DNA of 64,000 bases, from positions 1-64,000 of the forward strand of contig NZ_JAAOLY010000019.1 in assembly GCF_011601275.1 (NCBI RefSeq), in the 5' to 3' direction. Position numbers and translations under genes: made by a program. The notes beneath the pieces were generated by a model. It did no database searches and was not told the DNA's origin. It saw only the letters and a program-made list of their open reading frames with translations. The first letter of the stretch is position 1. The number at the start of each line of letters is the position of its first letter. Below are positions 8,587 through 17,571 of this stretch, piece after piece. The stretch is from Janthinobacterium lividum (GTDB lineage: Bacteria; Pseudomonadota; Gammaproteobacteria; Burkholderiales; Burkholderiaceae_D).

Positions 8587-9413
8587 TGCGTAACGTGTTG
8601 AATTCGTATGGCCGCGCCCTGCTGTCGCAATTGCATGGCAAGATACTGCTGCTGAGCGTGGCGCCGTTCATCCTGTCCGTGATCCTCTGGGGCGCACTGC
8701 TGTACGTGGGCTTGCAGCCGCTGATCGACAGCCTGCATGCGCTGTTTACGCAGTATGATTTCTTCCGCACCAGCGGGCAGGTGCTGTCCACCTTCGGCCT
8801 GGGCATGCTGAAAGCCGTGATCGTGCCGCTGATCGCCATGTTCATGCTGCTGCCGCTGATGATCTTGACGGCGCTGATCTTCATGGGCCTGTTCGCCATG
8901 CCGGCCATCGGCCGCCATGTGGGCGGACGGCACTTTCCGCAGCTGGACAAGAAGCATGGCGGCAGCCTGCTGGGCAGCGTCGCCACTTCGCTGGCCACGT
9001 TCCTGCTGTTCATTATCGCCTGGGTCATCATGCTGCCCCTGTACGCGTTTCCGCCGGCCGCATTGATGGGGCAGGCCGTGCTGTGGGGCTGGCTGACGTA
9101 CCGCGTGATGGCCTACGACGCCATGGCCGACTACGCCAGCGCGGAAGAGCGCCACGCTATCATGCGCACGCAGCGCTGGCCTCTGCTGGCCATCGGCATG
9201 GTGTCCGGCGCGGCGGGCGCCGTGCCGGGCATGCTGTGGATGGGCGGCGTGATGTCGGTGGTGTTCTTCCCCTTCCTGGCGGCGTTCGCCATCTGGCTGT
9301 ATGTACTGATCTTTATCTTTACGGGCCTGTGGTTCCAGTATTACTGCCTGGAAGCACTGTCGCGTTTGCGGGGCGTACGCGGCATGACCGACGTGGCGCC
9401 AGCGGACGCTTGA
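8586..9413 (+). CDS. EI24 domain (CysZ-like) integral membrane protein
   Basis: A 275-residue hydrophobic protein resembling the EI24 family (PF07264), which includes the sulfate transporter CysZ. It has segments LLLSVAPFILSVILWGALLYVGL, LKAVIVPLIAMFMLLPLMILTALIFMGLFAMP, LATFLLFIIAWVIMLPLYAF, and two closing helices. The YRVMAYDAMADYAS motif after the third hydrophobic region is typical of the betaproteobacterial branch. Transport substrate is not predictable; no sulfur genes are nearby. It starts on the last base of the hydroxylase stop (TGATG), and the CinA-type gene follows after 31 bases. Confidence 0.8.
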   Translation: MRNVLNSYGRALLSQLHGKILLLSVAPFILSVILWGALLYVGLQPLIDSLHALFTQYDFFRTSGQVLSTFGLGMLKAVIVPLIAMFMLLPLMILTALIFMGLFAMPAIGRHVGGRHFPQLDKKHGGSLLGSVATSLATFLLFIIAWVIMLPLYAFPPAALMGQAVLWGWLTYRVMAYDAMADYASAEERHAIMRTQRWPLLAIGMVSGAAGAVPGMLWMGGVMSVVFFPFLAAFAIWLYVLIFIFTGLWFQYYCLEALSRLRGVRGMTDVAPADA

Positions 9414-9444
9414 GTATTTTTATCGAATTCTACGAGGGAGTTTC

Positions 9445-10230
9445 ATGGCTATCGGATTGATCATCATCGGCGACGAAATCCTGTCGGGCAAGCGCACGGA
9501 CCAGCATTTCCCGAAAGTAGTACAAATGCTCAAGGCGCGGGGCTTGCAGCTGAGCTGGGCGGAATACGTGGGCGACGAACCTGCCCGCCTGGTGGCCTTG
9601 CTCAAGCGCAGCTTTGCCAGCGGCGACATCGTCTTCAGTTTTGGCGGCATCGGCGCCACGCCGGACGACCATACGCGCCAGGCGGCTGCCGATGCGCTGG
9701 GCTTGCCGCTGGTGCTGCATCCGCAGGGCAAGGTCAATATCCAGCAACGGATCACGGAAATGGGAGAAGAGGCGGGCGTGCCGGCCGATTTGAACTCGCC
9801 GGAAAACCTGCACCGCCTGAAAATGGCGGAATTCGTGCAAGGCGCCGAGCTGATTCCGAATCCGTACAACAAGATTGCCGGCTTTGCCGTGCGCGAACAT
9901 TACTTTGTGCCCGGCTTTCCCGTCATGTCCTGGCCCATGATCGAATGGGTGCTCGACACGCATTATGCGCACCTGTTCAACCAGGTGCCGCACGCGGAAC
10001 ATGCCTTGCTCGTGTACGAAACGGCCGAATCCCTGCTGACGCCGCTGATGGTGCGCCTGGAAGCGGAGTTTCCGCTGATCAAAGTGTTCAGCCTGCCCAG
10101 CGTGGGCGATGCGCAGACGCGCCGGCATATCGAACTGGGCGTCAAGGGCGAGCCCGCGCAGGCCGCCGCCGCCTTTGCGCAGATGTGCGCCGCGCTCGAT
10201 ACCTTGCAGGCGGAATACACCACCATCTGA
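9445..10230 (+). CDS. competence/damage-inducible protein A-type molybdopterin-binding domain protein
   Basis: A 261-residue protein with an N-terminal MoCF-biosynthesis/CinA-N domain: IGLIIIGDEILSGKRTDQH, FSFGGIGATPDDHTRQA, and KMAEFVQGAELIPNPYNKIAGF. These match CinA-family sugar-nucleotide-binding loops. The C-terminal CinA nicotinamide-nucleotide amidase domain is absent, as in many betaproteobacterial relatives. It is cytoplasmic; function is assigned only by fold. GAGGGAG lies upstream of ATG 9445. It is last in the plus-strand cluster starting at 5724, but the 31-base gap means it may be independently translated. Confidence 0.85.
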   Translation: MAIGLIIIGDEILSGKRTDQHFPKVVQMLKARGLQLSWAEYVGDEPARLVALLKRSFASGDIVFSFGGIGATPDDHTRQAAADALGLPLVLHPQGKVNIQQRITEMGEEAGVPADLNSPENLHRLKMAEFVQGAELIPNPYNKIAGFAVREHYFVPGFPVMSWPMIEWVLDTHYAHLFNQVPHAEHALLVYETAESLLTPLMVRLEAEFPLIKVFSLPSVGDAQTRRHIELGVKGEPAQAAAAFAQMCAALDTLQAEYTTI

Positions 10231-10593
10231 GATGCAGCCAGCCCGGCGCCAGCGGCTTTTCGCTGGCGTTCAGCCCGCTTTGCCTCTATGTACGCCAGCG
10301 TACCTTCCAGGACGTTGTTTTTTTGCGAAAATCTTCAATGAAGCAAGATTTTTGTGTGCGCTCGTCAGTCGTTTTCATGCCGATGTGGTGGAATGGTGAA
10401 CAGGGGCTTTGCGTGTCGAACGCGGGGTCGCCTGCCTGTGCAGTAGCGTGTTTTTTTGATTCACCGGTATGGACATCATGTTAAGCAAGCTTTGTTGTGA
10501 CCGGCCCTGGCTGGCCCTCGTCTTATCCTGCGCGGAGCGGTATCGCTGCCGCCTTTCCCGCGCCGTCCAAACCCAACCTTACCCCAGCATCCC
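10231..10593. other. intergenic region, no gene seen
   Basis: A 363-base non-coding stretch. Its only clear structure is the hairpin CGCCAGCG/CGCTGGCG (10247-10254 with 10261-10268, loop GCTTTT), 17 bases after the CinA-type stop. It could terminate that transcript, although the following T-tract is poor. The remainder should hold the promoter of the penicillin-binding protein gene, but no convincing -35/-10 pair was found. Confidence 0.5.
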
Positions 10594-13500
10594 ATGAAAG
10601 ACACAGGCGTCAATCTGGCCGCGCAAGAGCGGCCCCCTTCTGATCCACTCCCCGACACGGGCGCCGAGGCGCCACCGCCGGCGAGTCCGCCGAAGAAGCG
10701 CCGTTCGCGCATCTGGCCGATCTTCGCCATCATCGTGCTGGCGCTGATTGCCGGCGTGGCGTGGTTCGTCATGCGCGAAGTGCGCACATCGGCCCTGCAG
10801 GCGGAGTTTTTCACGCGTCTGGACCGCCAGCTGGCGTTTAAGGTCGAGCCTGGACCAGCACCGGCCGGCGCCATCCGCTATCCGCAGCACGGGCCCTACG
10901 ATGAGCGCCTTGGCTATGCCAGCCTGCCGGATTTCATTACCAAGCTGAACGCCCGCGACTATGAAGTGACGGCGCAGGCGCGCATGTCGCCGAAAATGGT
11001 GCAACTGGTCGACCGGGGCATCTTTGCCACATATCACGAGAAAAACCGCGCGGGATTGTCCATTCTCGATTGCCGCGCCGCACCCTTGTTTGCGGCCAGC
11101 TATCCCGAGCGCATGTTCGACGGCTTTGCCGAAGCGCCGCCCGCGCTCGTGCAAAGCCTGCTGTTCATCGAAAACCGCGAATTGCTCGACCCTGGCACGC
11201 CCGAGCGCAATCCGGCCGTGGAATGGGACCGCCTGAGCAAGGCCGTCCTCGACAAGGCGCTGAACCTGTTCGGCGGCCACCGCGGCGGCGGCGGCAGCAC
11301 CCTGGCCACGCAAATTGAAAAATACCGGCATTCGGAAGATGGCCGCACCAGTTCCATGCAGGACAAGCTGCTGCAAATGATTTCGGCCAGTCTGCGTTCA
11401 TACCAGGATGGCGAAAACACCATGGAAGCGCGGCGCAAGATCGTCGTCAATTACCTCAACACCGTGCCGCTGTCGGCAAAGAGCGGTTTTGGCGAAGTCA
11501 ACGGCATCGGCGACGGCATGTGGGTCTGGTATGGCCGTCCATTTGCCGAAGTGAAGACCTTGCTCAAGGGAAAAATGGACCAGCCGGGCAGCGCGCTGGC
11601 CTACAAGCAGGCGCTGAGCCTCTTGATCGCCCAGCGCCGTCCTTCGCATTACCTGGTGGCTGGCGGCGCCGACCTGGAAGCACTGGCGAACAGCCATCTG
11701 CGCCTGCTGGCGCAAGCGGGCGTGATTTCGCCGCAGCTGCGCGATGCGGCCATCGCCGAGAAGCTGCGTCCGTCGACGGCCTCGGGCGTGCAATCGGAAG
11801 CGTCGACCTCGTTCGTCACGCGCAAGGCCTCGAATGCCGTGCGCAATCACCTGGCCAGCATGCTCGGCGATCCGCGCTTGTACAACCTCGACCGCCTGGA
11901 CCTGAAAGTGGTCAGTACGCTCGACGCGCAGGCGCAAAATGCCGTCACCAAGGTCTTGCGCGAGCTGCGCGATCCGGAAGTGGCGAAAGCGGCCGGTTTG
12001 ACGGGCAAGGGCATGCTGGGCAATGGAGACCCCGCCAACGTCGTCTACAGCTTTACCTTGCTGCAAAAGGGCGACCAGGCCAACTTGCTGCGCGTGCAGA
12101 CGGATAATTACGACCAGCCGCTCGACATCAATGAAGGCGCCAAGCTCGACCTCGGTTCCACGGCCAAGCTGCGCACCCTGGTGACGTATATGGACATCAT
12201 CGACCAGTTGCACCAGCGCTACAGCGGCATGGGCGCGGCCGAGCTGAATAAAATCGCCGTCGATCCGAAGGACATGCTGTCGCAGTGGGCGATTGCCTAT
12301 CTGAAACCATTGCCGCTCGGCGAGGCGCGCAATCTTCCCGCCATGCTGGCGGCCGCGATGGAACGCAAATATTCGGGCAATCCGGGAGAAGGTTTCTTCA
12401 CGGGCGGCGGCTTGCACCATTTCGGCAACTTCTCCAAGCTCGACGACAGCCGCATCATGACGGTGCAGCAGGCGCTGCGCCAGTCGACCAACCTGGTGTT
12501 CGTGCGCCTGATGCGCGACGTGGCCCGTTACTACATGTTTTCACGTCCCGATTCCTCGGCCTCGCTGCTGGCGGACGCGGACGATCCGCGCCGGGCCCAG
12601 TACCTGAGCCGGTTTGCCGACAAGGAAGGGCGAGAATTCCTGCATCGCTTCTACCAGAAGTACCGCGGCAAGAGCGTTGACGAGCAGGAAAAGATCCTGC
12701 TGGCCAGCATCCGCCCGACACCTGTGCGCCTGGCCAATATCTTCCGCACCGTTAACCCGAAGGGGACCGTGGCGGAATTCGGCGATTTCCTCAACGCCAA
12801 CCTGACGTCGCAAAACGAAGTACCGCCCGAGCGCGTCGCCAAGATGTACCAGCAGTACGCAATGGAAAACTGGTCCTTGGCCGACCGCGGCTACCTGGCC
12901 AACGTGCATCCGCTGGAACTGTGGATGGTGGCGTACCTGCGCCAGCACGAGGGTTCCACCTTGTCGCAGATGGTGGCGGCCAGCGAGAAGGAACGCCAGG
13001 AAGTCTATAAATGGCTGTTTAATACGCACCGCAAGCATGCGCAGGACCGCCGCATCGCCAACTTGCTGGAGGTGGAAGGTTTCCTGGAAATCCACCGCCA
13101 GTGGAAGAAGATGGGTTATCCGTTCGACTCGCTCGTGCCGTCCTATGCGACGACCCTGGGCGCCTCGGCCGACCGTCCCGCCGCGCTGGCCGAACTGATG
13201 GGCATCATCATCAACGATGGCGTGCGTAAACCAAGCGTGCGCATCGATTCCATGCATTTCGCCGCCAACACGCCTTACGACACCATGGTCAAGCGGGGCA
13301 GCAAGGTGGAAGCGGAGCAAGTGCTGTCGCCGGACGTGGCGCGCGCTGTCGCCAAGGCCATACGCGAAGTGGTGTCGGACGGCACGGCGAAACGGGCGAA
13401 GACGGCATTTGTCGGCGCCGACGGCGTGCCGATTCCGATGGGCGGCAAGACGGGTACGGGCGATCAGCGTTTCGACGTGTATGGCGCCGGCGGCCGCCTG

Positions 13501-13722
13501 ATCGAGTCGCGCTATGTGAACCGTTCGGCCACGTTCGTCTTCAATATCGGCGAGCGCTTCTATGGCAGCATGACGGCGTATGTGCGCGGACCGGAATCGA
13601 AAAACTATGACTTCACCAGCGCCTTGCCCGTGCAATTGCTGGTATCCCTGGCGCCAAGCCTGATGCCGCTGATCGAGGCGCCTGCGCCGGCCGAAGGCGT
13701 GGCCAAGCAGTGTACGAATTAA
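10594..13722 (+). CDS. class A penicillin-binding-protein-like peptidoglycan synthase
   Basis: A 1042-residue protein: a short Pro-rich cytoplasmic tail, one membrane helix (IWPIFAIIVLALIAGVAWFVM, about residues 41-62), a GT51 transglycosylase domain and a penicillin-binding transpeptidase domain. GT51 landmarks are FIENRELL (Glu193, in the position of the catalytic Glu) and GGGGSTLATQIEKY. Transpeptidase motifs are SxxK at Ser522-Thr-Ala-Lys525, SxN at Ser631-Thr-Asn633, and KTG at 952-954. It should polymerise and cross-link peptidoglycan outside the inner membrane. The family motif ED-R-F is changed to EN-R-L here, and long insertions separate the transpeptidase motifs. It is monocistronic with a strong terminator. 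Confidence 0.85.
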   Translation: MKDTGVNLAAQERPPSDPLPDTGAEAPPPASPPKKRRSRIWPIFAIIVLALIAGVAWFVMREVRTSALQAEFFTRLDRQLAFKVEPGPAPAGAIRYPQHGPYDERLGYASLPDFITKLNARDYEVTAQARMSPKMVQLVDRGIFATYHEKNRAGLSILDCRAAPLFAASYPERMFDGFAEAPPALVQSLLFIENRELLDPGTPERNPAVEWDRLSKAVLDKALNLFGGHRGGGGSTLATQIEKYRHSEDGRTSSMQDKLLQMISASLRSYQDGENTMEARRKIVVNYLNTVPLSAKSGFGEVNGIGDGMWVWYGRPFAEVKTLLKGKMDQPGSALAYKQALSLLIAQRRPSHYLVAGGADLEALANSHLRLLAQAGVISPQLRDAAIAEKLRPSTASGVQSEASTSFVTRKASNAVRNHLASMLGDPRLYNLDRLDLKVVSTLDAQAQNAVTKVLRELRDPEVAKAAGLTGKGMLGNGDPANVVYSFTLLQKGDQANLLRVQTDNYDQPLDINEGAKLDLGSTAKLRTLVTYMDIIDQLHQRYSGMGAAELNKIAVDPKDMLSQWAIAYLKPLPLGEARNLPAMLAAAMERKYSGNPGEGFFTGGGLHHFGNFSKLDDSRIMTVQQALRQSTNLVFVRLMRDVARYYMFSRPDSSASLLADADDPRRAQYLSRFADKEGREFLHRFYQKYRGKSVDEQEKILLASIRPTPVRLANIFRTVNPKGTVAEFGDFLNANLTSQNEVPPERVAKMYQQYAMENWSLADRGYLANVHPLELWMVAYLRQHEGSTLSQMVAASEKERQEVYKWLFNTHRKHAQDRRIANLLEVEGFLEIHRQWKKMGYPFDSLVPSYATTLGASADRPAALAELMGIIINDGVRKPSVRIDSMHFAANTPYDTMVKRGSKVEAEQVLSPDVARAVAKAIREVVSDGTAKRAKTAFVGADGVPIPMGGKTGTGDQRFDVYGAGGRLIESRYVNRSATFVFNIGERFYGSMTAYVRGPESKNYDFTSALPVQLLVSLAPSLMPLIEAPAPAEGVAKQCTN

Positions 13723-13739
13723 GCTACTGTTGCAGCTGA

Positions 13740-13766
13740 AACCGGCCTTCATGGCCGGTTTTTTTT
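13740..13766 (+). terminator. intrinsic terminator of the PBP gene
   Basis: AACCGGCC (13740-13747), loop TTCAT, GGCCGGTT (13753-13760), followed by TTTTTT. It lies 18 bases after the stop at 13722 and just before the SD of the next gene. Confidence 0.9.
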
Positions 13767-13778
13767 GAGGGAGTGTAA

Positions 13779-14159
13779 TTGGACAAGACGCAGCAGATTT
13801 TTCAGCAATACCACCGCTTTGACGATGGCGCTCTCGTGTCCCTCGAGCAGCAGTATCAGCCCGGCGGCGTGCAGGCCGTGCGCATCGTCTTGTACGCAAG
13901 AAATCATGGGCTGGAAGGCAATGTCTGGCGCCAGGTCGCCATCACCGTGGGCGACGTGCGGGAATTGATGATCAAGACGCCGGGCAACTTCATCAACCGC
14001 ATCTGCTGCGGCGTGAAGTTGCTGCGTTTCGGCGACGTATGGTGCGTCGACGTGGACGGCATGTACACGCACGATGACCCGGTGACCCTGGACGAAGTGC
14101 GCCGCGATGGCGATTGCTATGTCATCGGCGGCACGGTCGAGGCAATCGAACTCGATTAG
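13779..14159 (+). CDS. conserved hypothetical protein with TTG start
   Basis: A 126-residue soluble protein with no family I recognise. It is acidic, contains an [21 protein letters not shown] segment with two adjacent Cys, and has no signal peptide or membrane helix. It starts at TTG 13779: GAGGGAG (13767-13773) is six bases upstream, an in-frame TAA sits immediately before, and the next in-frame ATG is about 60 codons in. It follows the PBP terminator, so it probably has its own transcript. Its stop overlaps the convergent glutathione S-transferase stop by a few bases. Confidence 0.7.
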   Translation: MDKTQQIFQQYHRFDDGALVSLEQQYQPGGVQAVRIVLYARNHGLEGNVWRQVAITVGDVRELMIKTPGNFINRICCGVKLLRFGDVWCVDVDGMYTHDDPVTLDEVRRDGDCYVIGGTVEAIELD

Positions 14160-14761
14160 CCGGCAAACACAGCGGTTTTACCTTCCAGGCGCGCGTGATA
14201 AGCGGCGATGGCAGGATAGTCGGGACGCTGCATGGGCGCCATCAGCCAGCGCTTGACGGACAGGCCCAGCACGATATCGGCCAAGGTAAATTGCTCGCCG
14301 CAGACGAAGGCGCCCGTGCGCTGCAGCTGCTGTTCCAGCACGCCCATCATCTTGTTCCATCCGGTAATACCGGCCGCCAGCTGCGCCGCGTCCTGATGTG
14401 CCGGGCTCTGGCGTACCAGCGACATGAAGGCGTAGCGCCAGCTGTTGTTGAGGTCACCCATCTGCCAGTCCATCCATTTTTCCACTTCCGCGCGGGCGCG
14501 GGGCGTGCTTGGCAGCAAATCGTCGCGGCCCGCCTGGGCGCACAGGTAGCGGCAAATCGTGTTCGACTCCCACAGCACCAGGTCGCCATCAAGCAGCACG
14601 GGCACCATGGCGTTCGGGTTCAAGGCCAGGAAGGCGGGGTCATCGGTACTGCGAAAGCCGCTGCCCCAGTCTTCGCGTTCATACGGCAGGTCGAGTTCAT
14701 CGCACGTCCACAGGACTTTGCGGACATTGATCGAGGCGGCTTTTCCAAGAATTTTCAGCAT
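14156..14761 (-). CDS. glutathione S-transferase family protein
   Basis: A 201-residue cytosolic GST. The thioredoxin-like N-domain opens [20 protein letters not shown], with Ser10 and Asn12 near the usual catalytic position. The conserved NPNAMVPVL cis-Pro and [10 protein letters not shown] glutathione-binding motifs follow. The all-alpha C-domain has [13 protein letters not shown], a variant of the N-capping box. It conjugates or reduces electrophiles with glutathione; the substrate is unknown. The ATG at 14761 has TGGAG upstream and starts the fold; the open frame upstream to 14869 is not coding. It is convergent with the preceding hypothetical gene and divergent from the TAXI gene. Confidence 0.9.
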   Translation of the reverse strand: MLKILGKAASINVRKVLWTCDELDLPYEREDWGSGFRSTDDPAFLALNPNAMVPVLLDGDLVLWESNTICRYLCAQAGRDDLLPSTPRARAEVEKWMDWQMGDLNNSWRYAFMSLVRQSPAHQDAAQLAAGITGWNKMMGVLEQQLQRTGAFVCGEQFTLADIVLGLSVKRWLMAPMQRPDYPAIAAYHARLEGKTAVFAG

Positions 14762-14871
14762 GCGGGACTCCAGAGGGCGGGTGGTTGATCTGCCACTGTA
14801 GCGGATTTGGCCACGCCGCGCATGTGAAAGTGCCTTGCATAGTTGAGCTTTTCTTGGCATCGTAGCCACCC

Positions 14872-16245
14872 ATGAAACCTATGCGCCACCACATGTCCAA
14901 AATCCTCGCGTTCAGCCGCTTTTCCGTGCGCGATTTCCTCGCCACCGCCGGTCCCACCTTGCTGCTGGTCGGCGCGTTCTGCGCGCTCGCTTACTGGCTG
15001 GTCGACCCGGCGCCACCGCGCCAGGTAAGCTTGTCGACGGGGCAGGACAACAGCGCCTATGAAGAGTTCGGCAAGAAATATGCATCCACCCTGGCCAAGC
15101 ACGGCATCAAGGTGACCTTGCAGCCGTCGCTGGGCTCGCAGGAAAACCTGCAGCGCCTCAACAATGGCAAGACCGATATCGCCTTCGTGCAAAGCGGCTC
15201 GACGGAGCACGAGGATGCCGAGCGCCACGGCCTGATTTCCCTGGGCAGCCTGTTTACGGAACCCGTCTGGCTCTTTATGCGCGAAGACAAGGCGGTGACG
15301 GAGCTGGCGCAATTGAAGGGCATGAAGATCAACCTGGGACCGGAAGGCACGGGCGTGCCCGGTCTGTTCCGGCAGTTGCTGTCCGTCAATGGCGTCGAGG
15401 CGAACGAGCTGACGGTGAGCGACTTGCAAAACACGCCGGCCACGGTGGAGTTGCTGGAGGGGCGCATCGACGGCCTCGTGTTCAGCTCGGCGCCGGAAGC
15501 GCCGCTGATCCAGATGCTGTTGCAAACGCCGGGCATCAAGCTGTTTGATTTTTCGCAGGCGGAGGCGTACACGCGGCGCCTGCCTTTCCTGACCCACGTC
15601 GTCTTGCCGCGCGGTATCGTTGACCTGGGGCAGAACATTCCCGCCCAGGATTATCATTTGATCGCGCCGACGGCCACTTTGGTCGCGCGCGAAGACTTGC
15701 ATCCAGCCCTCGTCGACCTGTTCGTGCAGGCGGCGGCCAGCATCCATGGGGGCACGGGCTGGTTCCAGCAGCAGGGGCAGTTCCCGTCCGCGCGCTACAC
15801 GGAAATTCCCGTGGCACCGGAAGCGCTGAAATTCTACAAGGATGGCGCGCCCGTGCTGCAGCGCTACATGAGTTTTTGGCTGGCCAATTTCTTTGACCGC
15901 ATGTGGGTGCTGGTGGTGGCGCTCGGAGCTTTGATCCTGCCCCTCTCGCGCGTCGTGCCGCCTTTGTACGTGTGGCGCATCCGTTCGCGCGTGTATCGCT
16001 GGTATGGCCAACTGCGCACGGTGGAGCAGGCGCTGGAGGACGTGCCGCCAGAGCAGCGCGCGCAAGTGTATGCGGCGCAATTGAAACGGCTCGACCAGAT
16101 CGAGGAGATGGTCAACCAGATCTCGATTCCCCTGTCGTTTGCCGATGGGCTGTATGGCTTGCGCAGCCACATCAATTTCGTGCGCAAGCGCATTTTATCC
16201 TTGATGGGCGAGCACCCTGCCGCCGAGGTGGGAGAGCCGGCCTGA
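14872..16245 (+). CDS. TAXI-family solute-binding protein with C-terminal membrane anchor
   Basis: A 457-residue protein. An N-terminal hydrophobic segment ([15 protein letters not shown], about residues 32-46) precedes a TAXI-type binding domain: [59 protein letters not shown] second membrane helix ([19 protein letters not shown], about 344-362) is followed by a basic and coiled cytoplasmic tail of about 95 residues. TAXI proteins normally feed TRAP transporters, but no TRAP permease gene is nearby. A tethered sensor or orphan receptor is therefore possible. It is divergent from the GST gene. Confidence 0.82.
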   Translation: MKPMRHHMSKILAFSRFSVRDFLATAGPTLLLVGAFCALAYWLVDPAPPRQVSLSTGQDNSAYEEFGKKYASTLAKHGIKVTLQPSLGSQENLQRLNNGKTDIAFVQSGSTEHEDAERHGLISLGSLFTEPVWLFMREDKAVTELAQLKGMKINLGPEGTGVPGLFRQLLSVNGVEANELTVSDLQNTPATVELLEGRIDGLVFSSAPEAPLIQMLLQTPGIKLFDFSQAEAYTRRLPFLTHVVLPRGIVDLGQNIPAQDYHLIAPTATLVAREDLHPALVDLFVQAAASIHGGTGWFQQQGQFPSARYTEIPVAPEALKFYKDGAPVLQRYMSFWLANFFDRMWVLVVALGALILPLSRVVPPLYVWRIRSRVYRWYGQLRTVEQALEDVPPEQRAQVYAAQLKRLDQIEEMVNQISIPLSFADGLYGLRSHINFVRKRILSLMGEHPAAEVGEPA

Positions 16246-16249
16246 GGAT

Positions 16250-16534
16250 TTACACGAGGGTGATCGACAGCTTGCGTCCGACCAGCGCGGCGGCCCGCTC
16301 CAGGGTGGAGAGCGTCACGTCGCTGCTGGGGTCGAGCAGGCGGTCGAGCTGCGAGCGGCTCGTCTGCAGCAGGGCCGCCATGCGCGTCTTCGACATCGCT
16401 TGTTCCTGCATCGCCTGCGTCAGTTGCCATGCGATCACTTCCTTGATGGCACGGTTTTGCGTTTGCTCGAAAATGCCTTCCTCCTTGAGGAAGTCGTCGA
16501 GACTGCTGCCTAGGTGCGAAGCGGTGGCGTTCAT
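16250..16534 (-). CDS. XRE-family antitoxin of a HigBA-type module
   Basis: A 94-residue protein with a C-terminal helix-turn-helix (MSKTRMAALLQTSRSQLDRLLDPSSDVTLSTLERAAALVG) typical of type II antitoxins that repress their own operon. It follows the toxin gene with a four-base ATGA overlap, the toxin-first order of HigBA-like systems. It should neutralise the toxin and bind the operator upstream at about 16897-16914. It is convergent with the TAXI gene, only four bases away. Confidence 0.83.
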   Translation of the reverse strand: MNATASHLGSSLDDFLKEEGIFEQTQNRAIKEVIAWQLTQAMQEQAMSKTRMAALLQTSRSQLDRLLDPSSDVTLSTLERAAALVGRKLSITLV

Positions 16535-16881
16535 GTCAGTTCCTTGTAGCGTTTGCGGGCCAGCGCCAGATCGTCATCGGGCGTGGCGCGGGTTTTCTTG
16601 ATAAAGCCGTGCAGCGCCACCAGGCAATCGCCGTGATGGCAGATCAGCACGCGCGCGATACAGTTGCCGGGCAAGCTGCTGCGCACTTCCGACAAGCCTT
16701 GTCCCAGGTGTCGGCATAAGGGCATGCCGACGGGCCAGCGCCATTGCGCATGCATCAAGTCTTGTCCGATCACATGGCGCTCTTCGATGGACAACGACTT
16801 GAGCCAGTCACGCACGGGTTCGCCACCATTGCCGTTCGCATAGAACAGCAGGGTAATCTGCCGCAAGCCGGAAGCATCCAT
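16531..16881 (-). CDS. RelE/HigB-like toxin (phage Gp49-like family)
   Basis: A 116-residue protein of the Gp49-like branch of the RelE/HigB superfamily (PF05973 type): ITLLFYANGNGGEPVRDWLKSLSIEER, then CRHLGQGLSEVRSSLPGNCIARVLICHHGDCLVALHGFIKKTRATP. The last segment, with FIKKT near the end, is the characteristic C-terminal core. It is presumed a ribosome-dependent mRNA interferase. GGGGG lies upstream of the ATG at 16881. It is translationally coupled to the antitoxin. Whether the pair is active cannot be told from sequence, but both frames are intact. Confidence 0.85.
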   Translation of the reverse strand: MDASGLRQITLLFYANGNGGEPVRDWLKSLSIEERHVIGQDLMHAQWRWPVGMPLCRHLGQGLSEVRSSLPGNCIARVLICHHGDCLVALHGFIKKTRATPDDDLALARKRYKELT

Positions 16882-16896
16882 GACGCACCCCCATGT

Positions 16897-16914
16897 TGTA
16901 CTATATAAGGTACA
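16897..16914 (-). promoter_or_regulatory. operator-like palindrome upstream of the toxin-antitoxin operon
   Basis: TGTAC (16897-16901) and GTACA (16910-16914) form an inverted repeat around an A/T spacer, TATATAAG. It lies 16 bases before the toxin start, where an antitoxin operator overlapping the promoter is expected. It is the only AT-rich palindrome in this intergenic region. Confidence 0.5.
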
Positions 16915-17037
16915 TACTTACAAGGAGAATTTGCGCCGCAGTTGAAAAATCGGGCGCGCATGGATGGTTGTAGCCGATAGCGGGCCGCAGGGTGGCCCGC
17001 CAGATCAAACACGGTTCAGATAGTCAGGTGGCCAGCG

Positions 17038-17499
17038 TCAGGCGCCCAGCCACGGCAGTCCCGCCTTGCACCAGCCGCCGATCTGCTTGCGGTGGCCGTC
17101 GGCATCCTTGTCGCCCTCAAAACCTTCGAGGATGTCGTAGCAGTTCAGGTAGCCGTGCTCGGTCGCCAGCTTGGCCGCGTGGCGCGAACGCACGCCGGAG
17201 CGGCACAGGAACAGCAGCACCTCGTCCTTGCCGGCCTGGGCGGCCAGTTGCGCGAGGAAATCGGGATTCGGCACGCCACCGGGGTAGGTGGCCCACTGCA
17301 CCGCACCATGCTGGGTATCGGCGATATCGACCCGCCCCACCCAGTCGCGCTCGGCATTTGTGCGCACGTCGATCAGCTTGACGGCCGCATCGCGCTGCAG
17401 CAGGTCGTACGCTTCCTGCGGCGTGACGGCGCCGGCATACGGCGTACCTTCATTGGCCCGGCTGCGGGCGGTGGTCAGGATGTCGGCGGCGGTGGTCAT
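17038..17499 (-). CDS. rhodanese-like domain protein
   Basis: A 153-residue single-domain rhodanese. An N-terminal stretch ends in VTPQEAYDLLQRDAAVKLIDVRTNAERDWVG, the usual CH2A-type opening. The active-site loop is FLCRSGVRS with the catalytic Cys retained, and the closing DILEGFEGDKDADGHRKQIGGW resembles single-domain sulfurtransferases. It likely carries persulfide sulfur in the cytoplasm; the physiological acceptor is unknown. No signal peptide. It is divergent from glnA and shares the long regulatory region 17500-17883. Confidence 0.9.
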   Translation of the reverse strand: MTTAADILTTARSRANEGTPYAGAVTPQEAYDLLQRDAAVKLIDVRTNAERDWVGRVDIADTQHGAVQWATYPGGVPNPDFLAQLAAQAGKDEVLLFLCRSGVRSRHAAKLATEHGYLNCYDILEGFEGDKDADGHRKQIGGWCKAGLPWLGA

Positions 17500-17571
17500 G
17501 GCGTCCTCGATGAAAGTGGCAGGTGTGCTCGATTATAGTGCGCCGTCCGCGTGCCGCAAACGGGAAACAAC

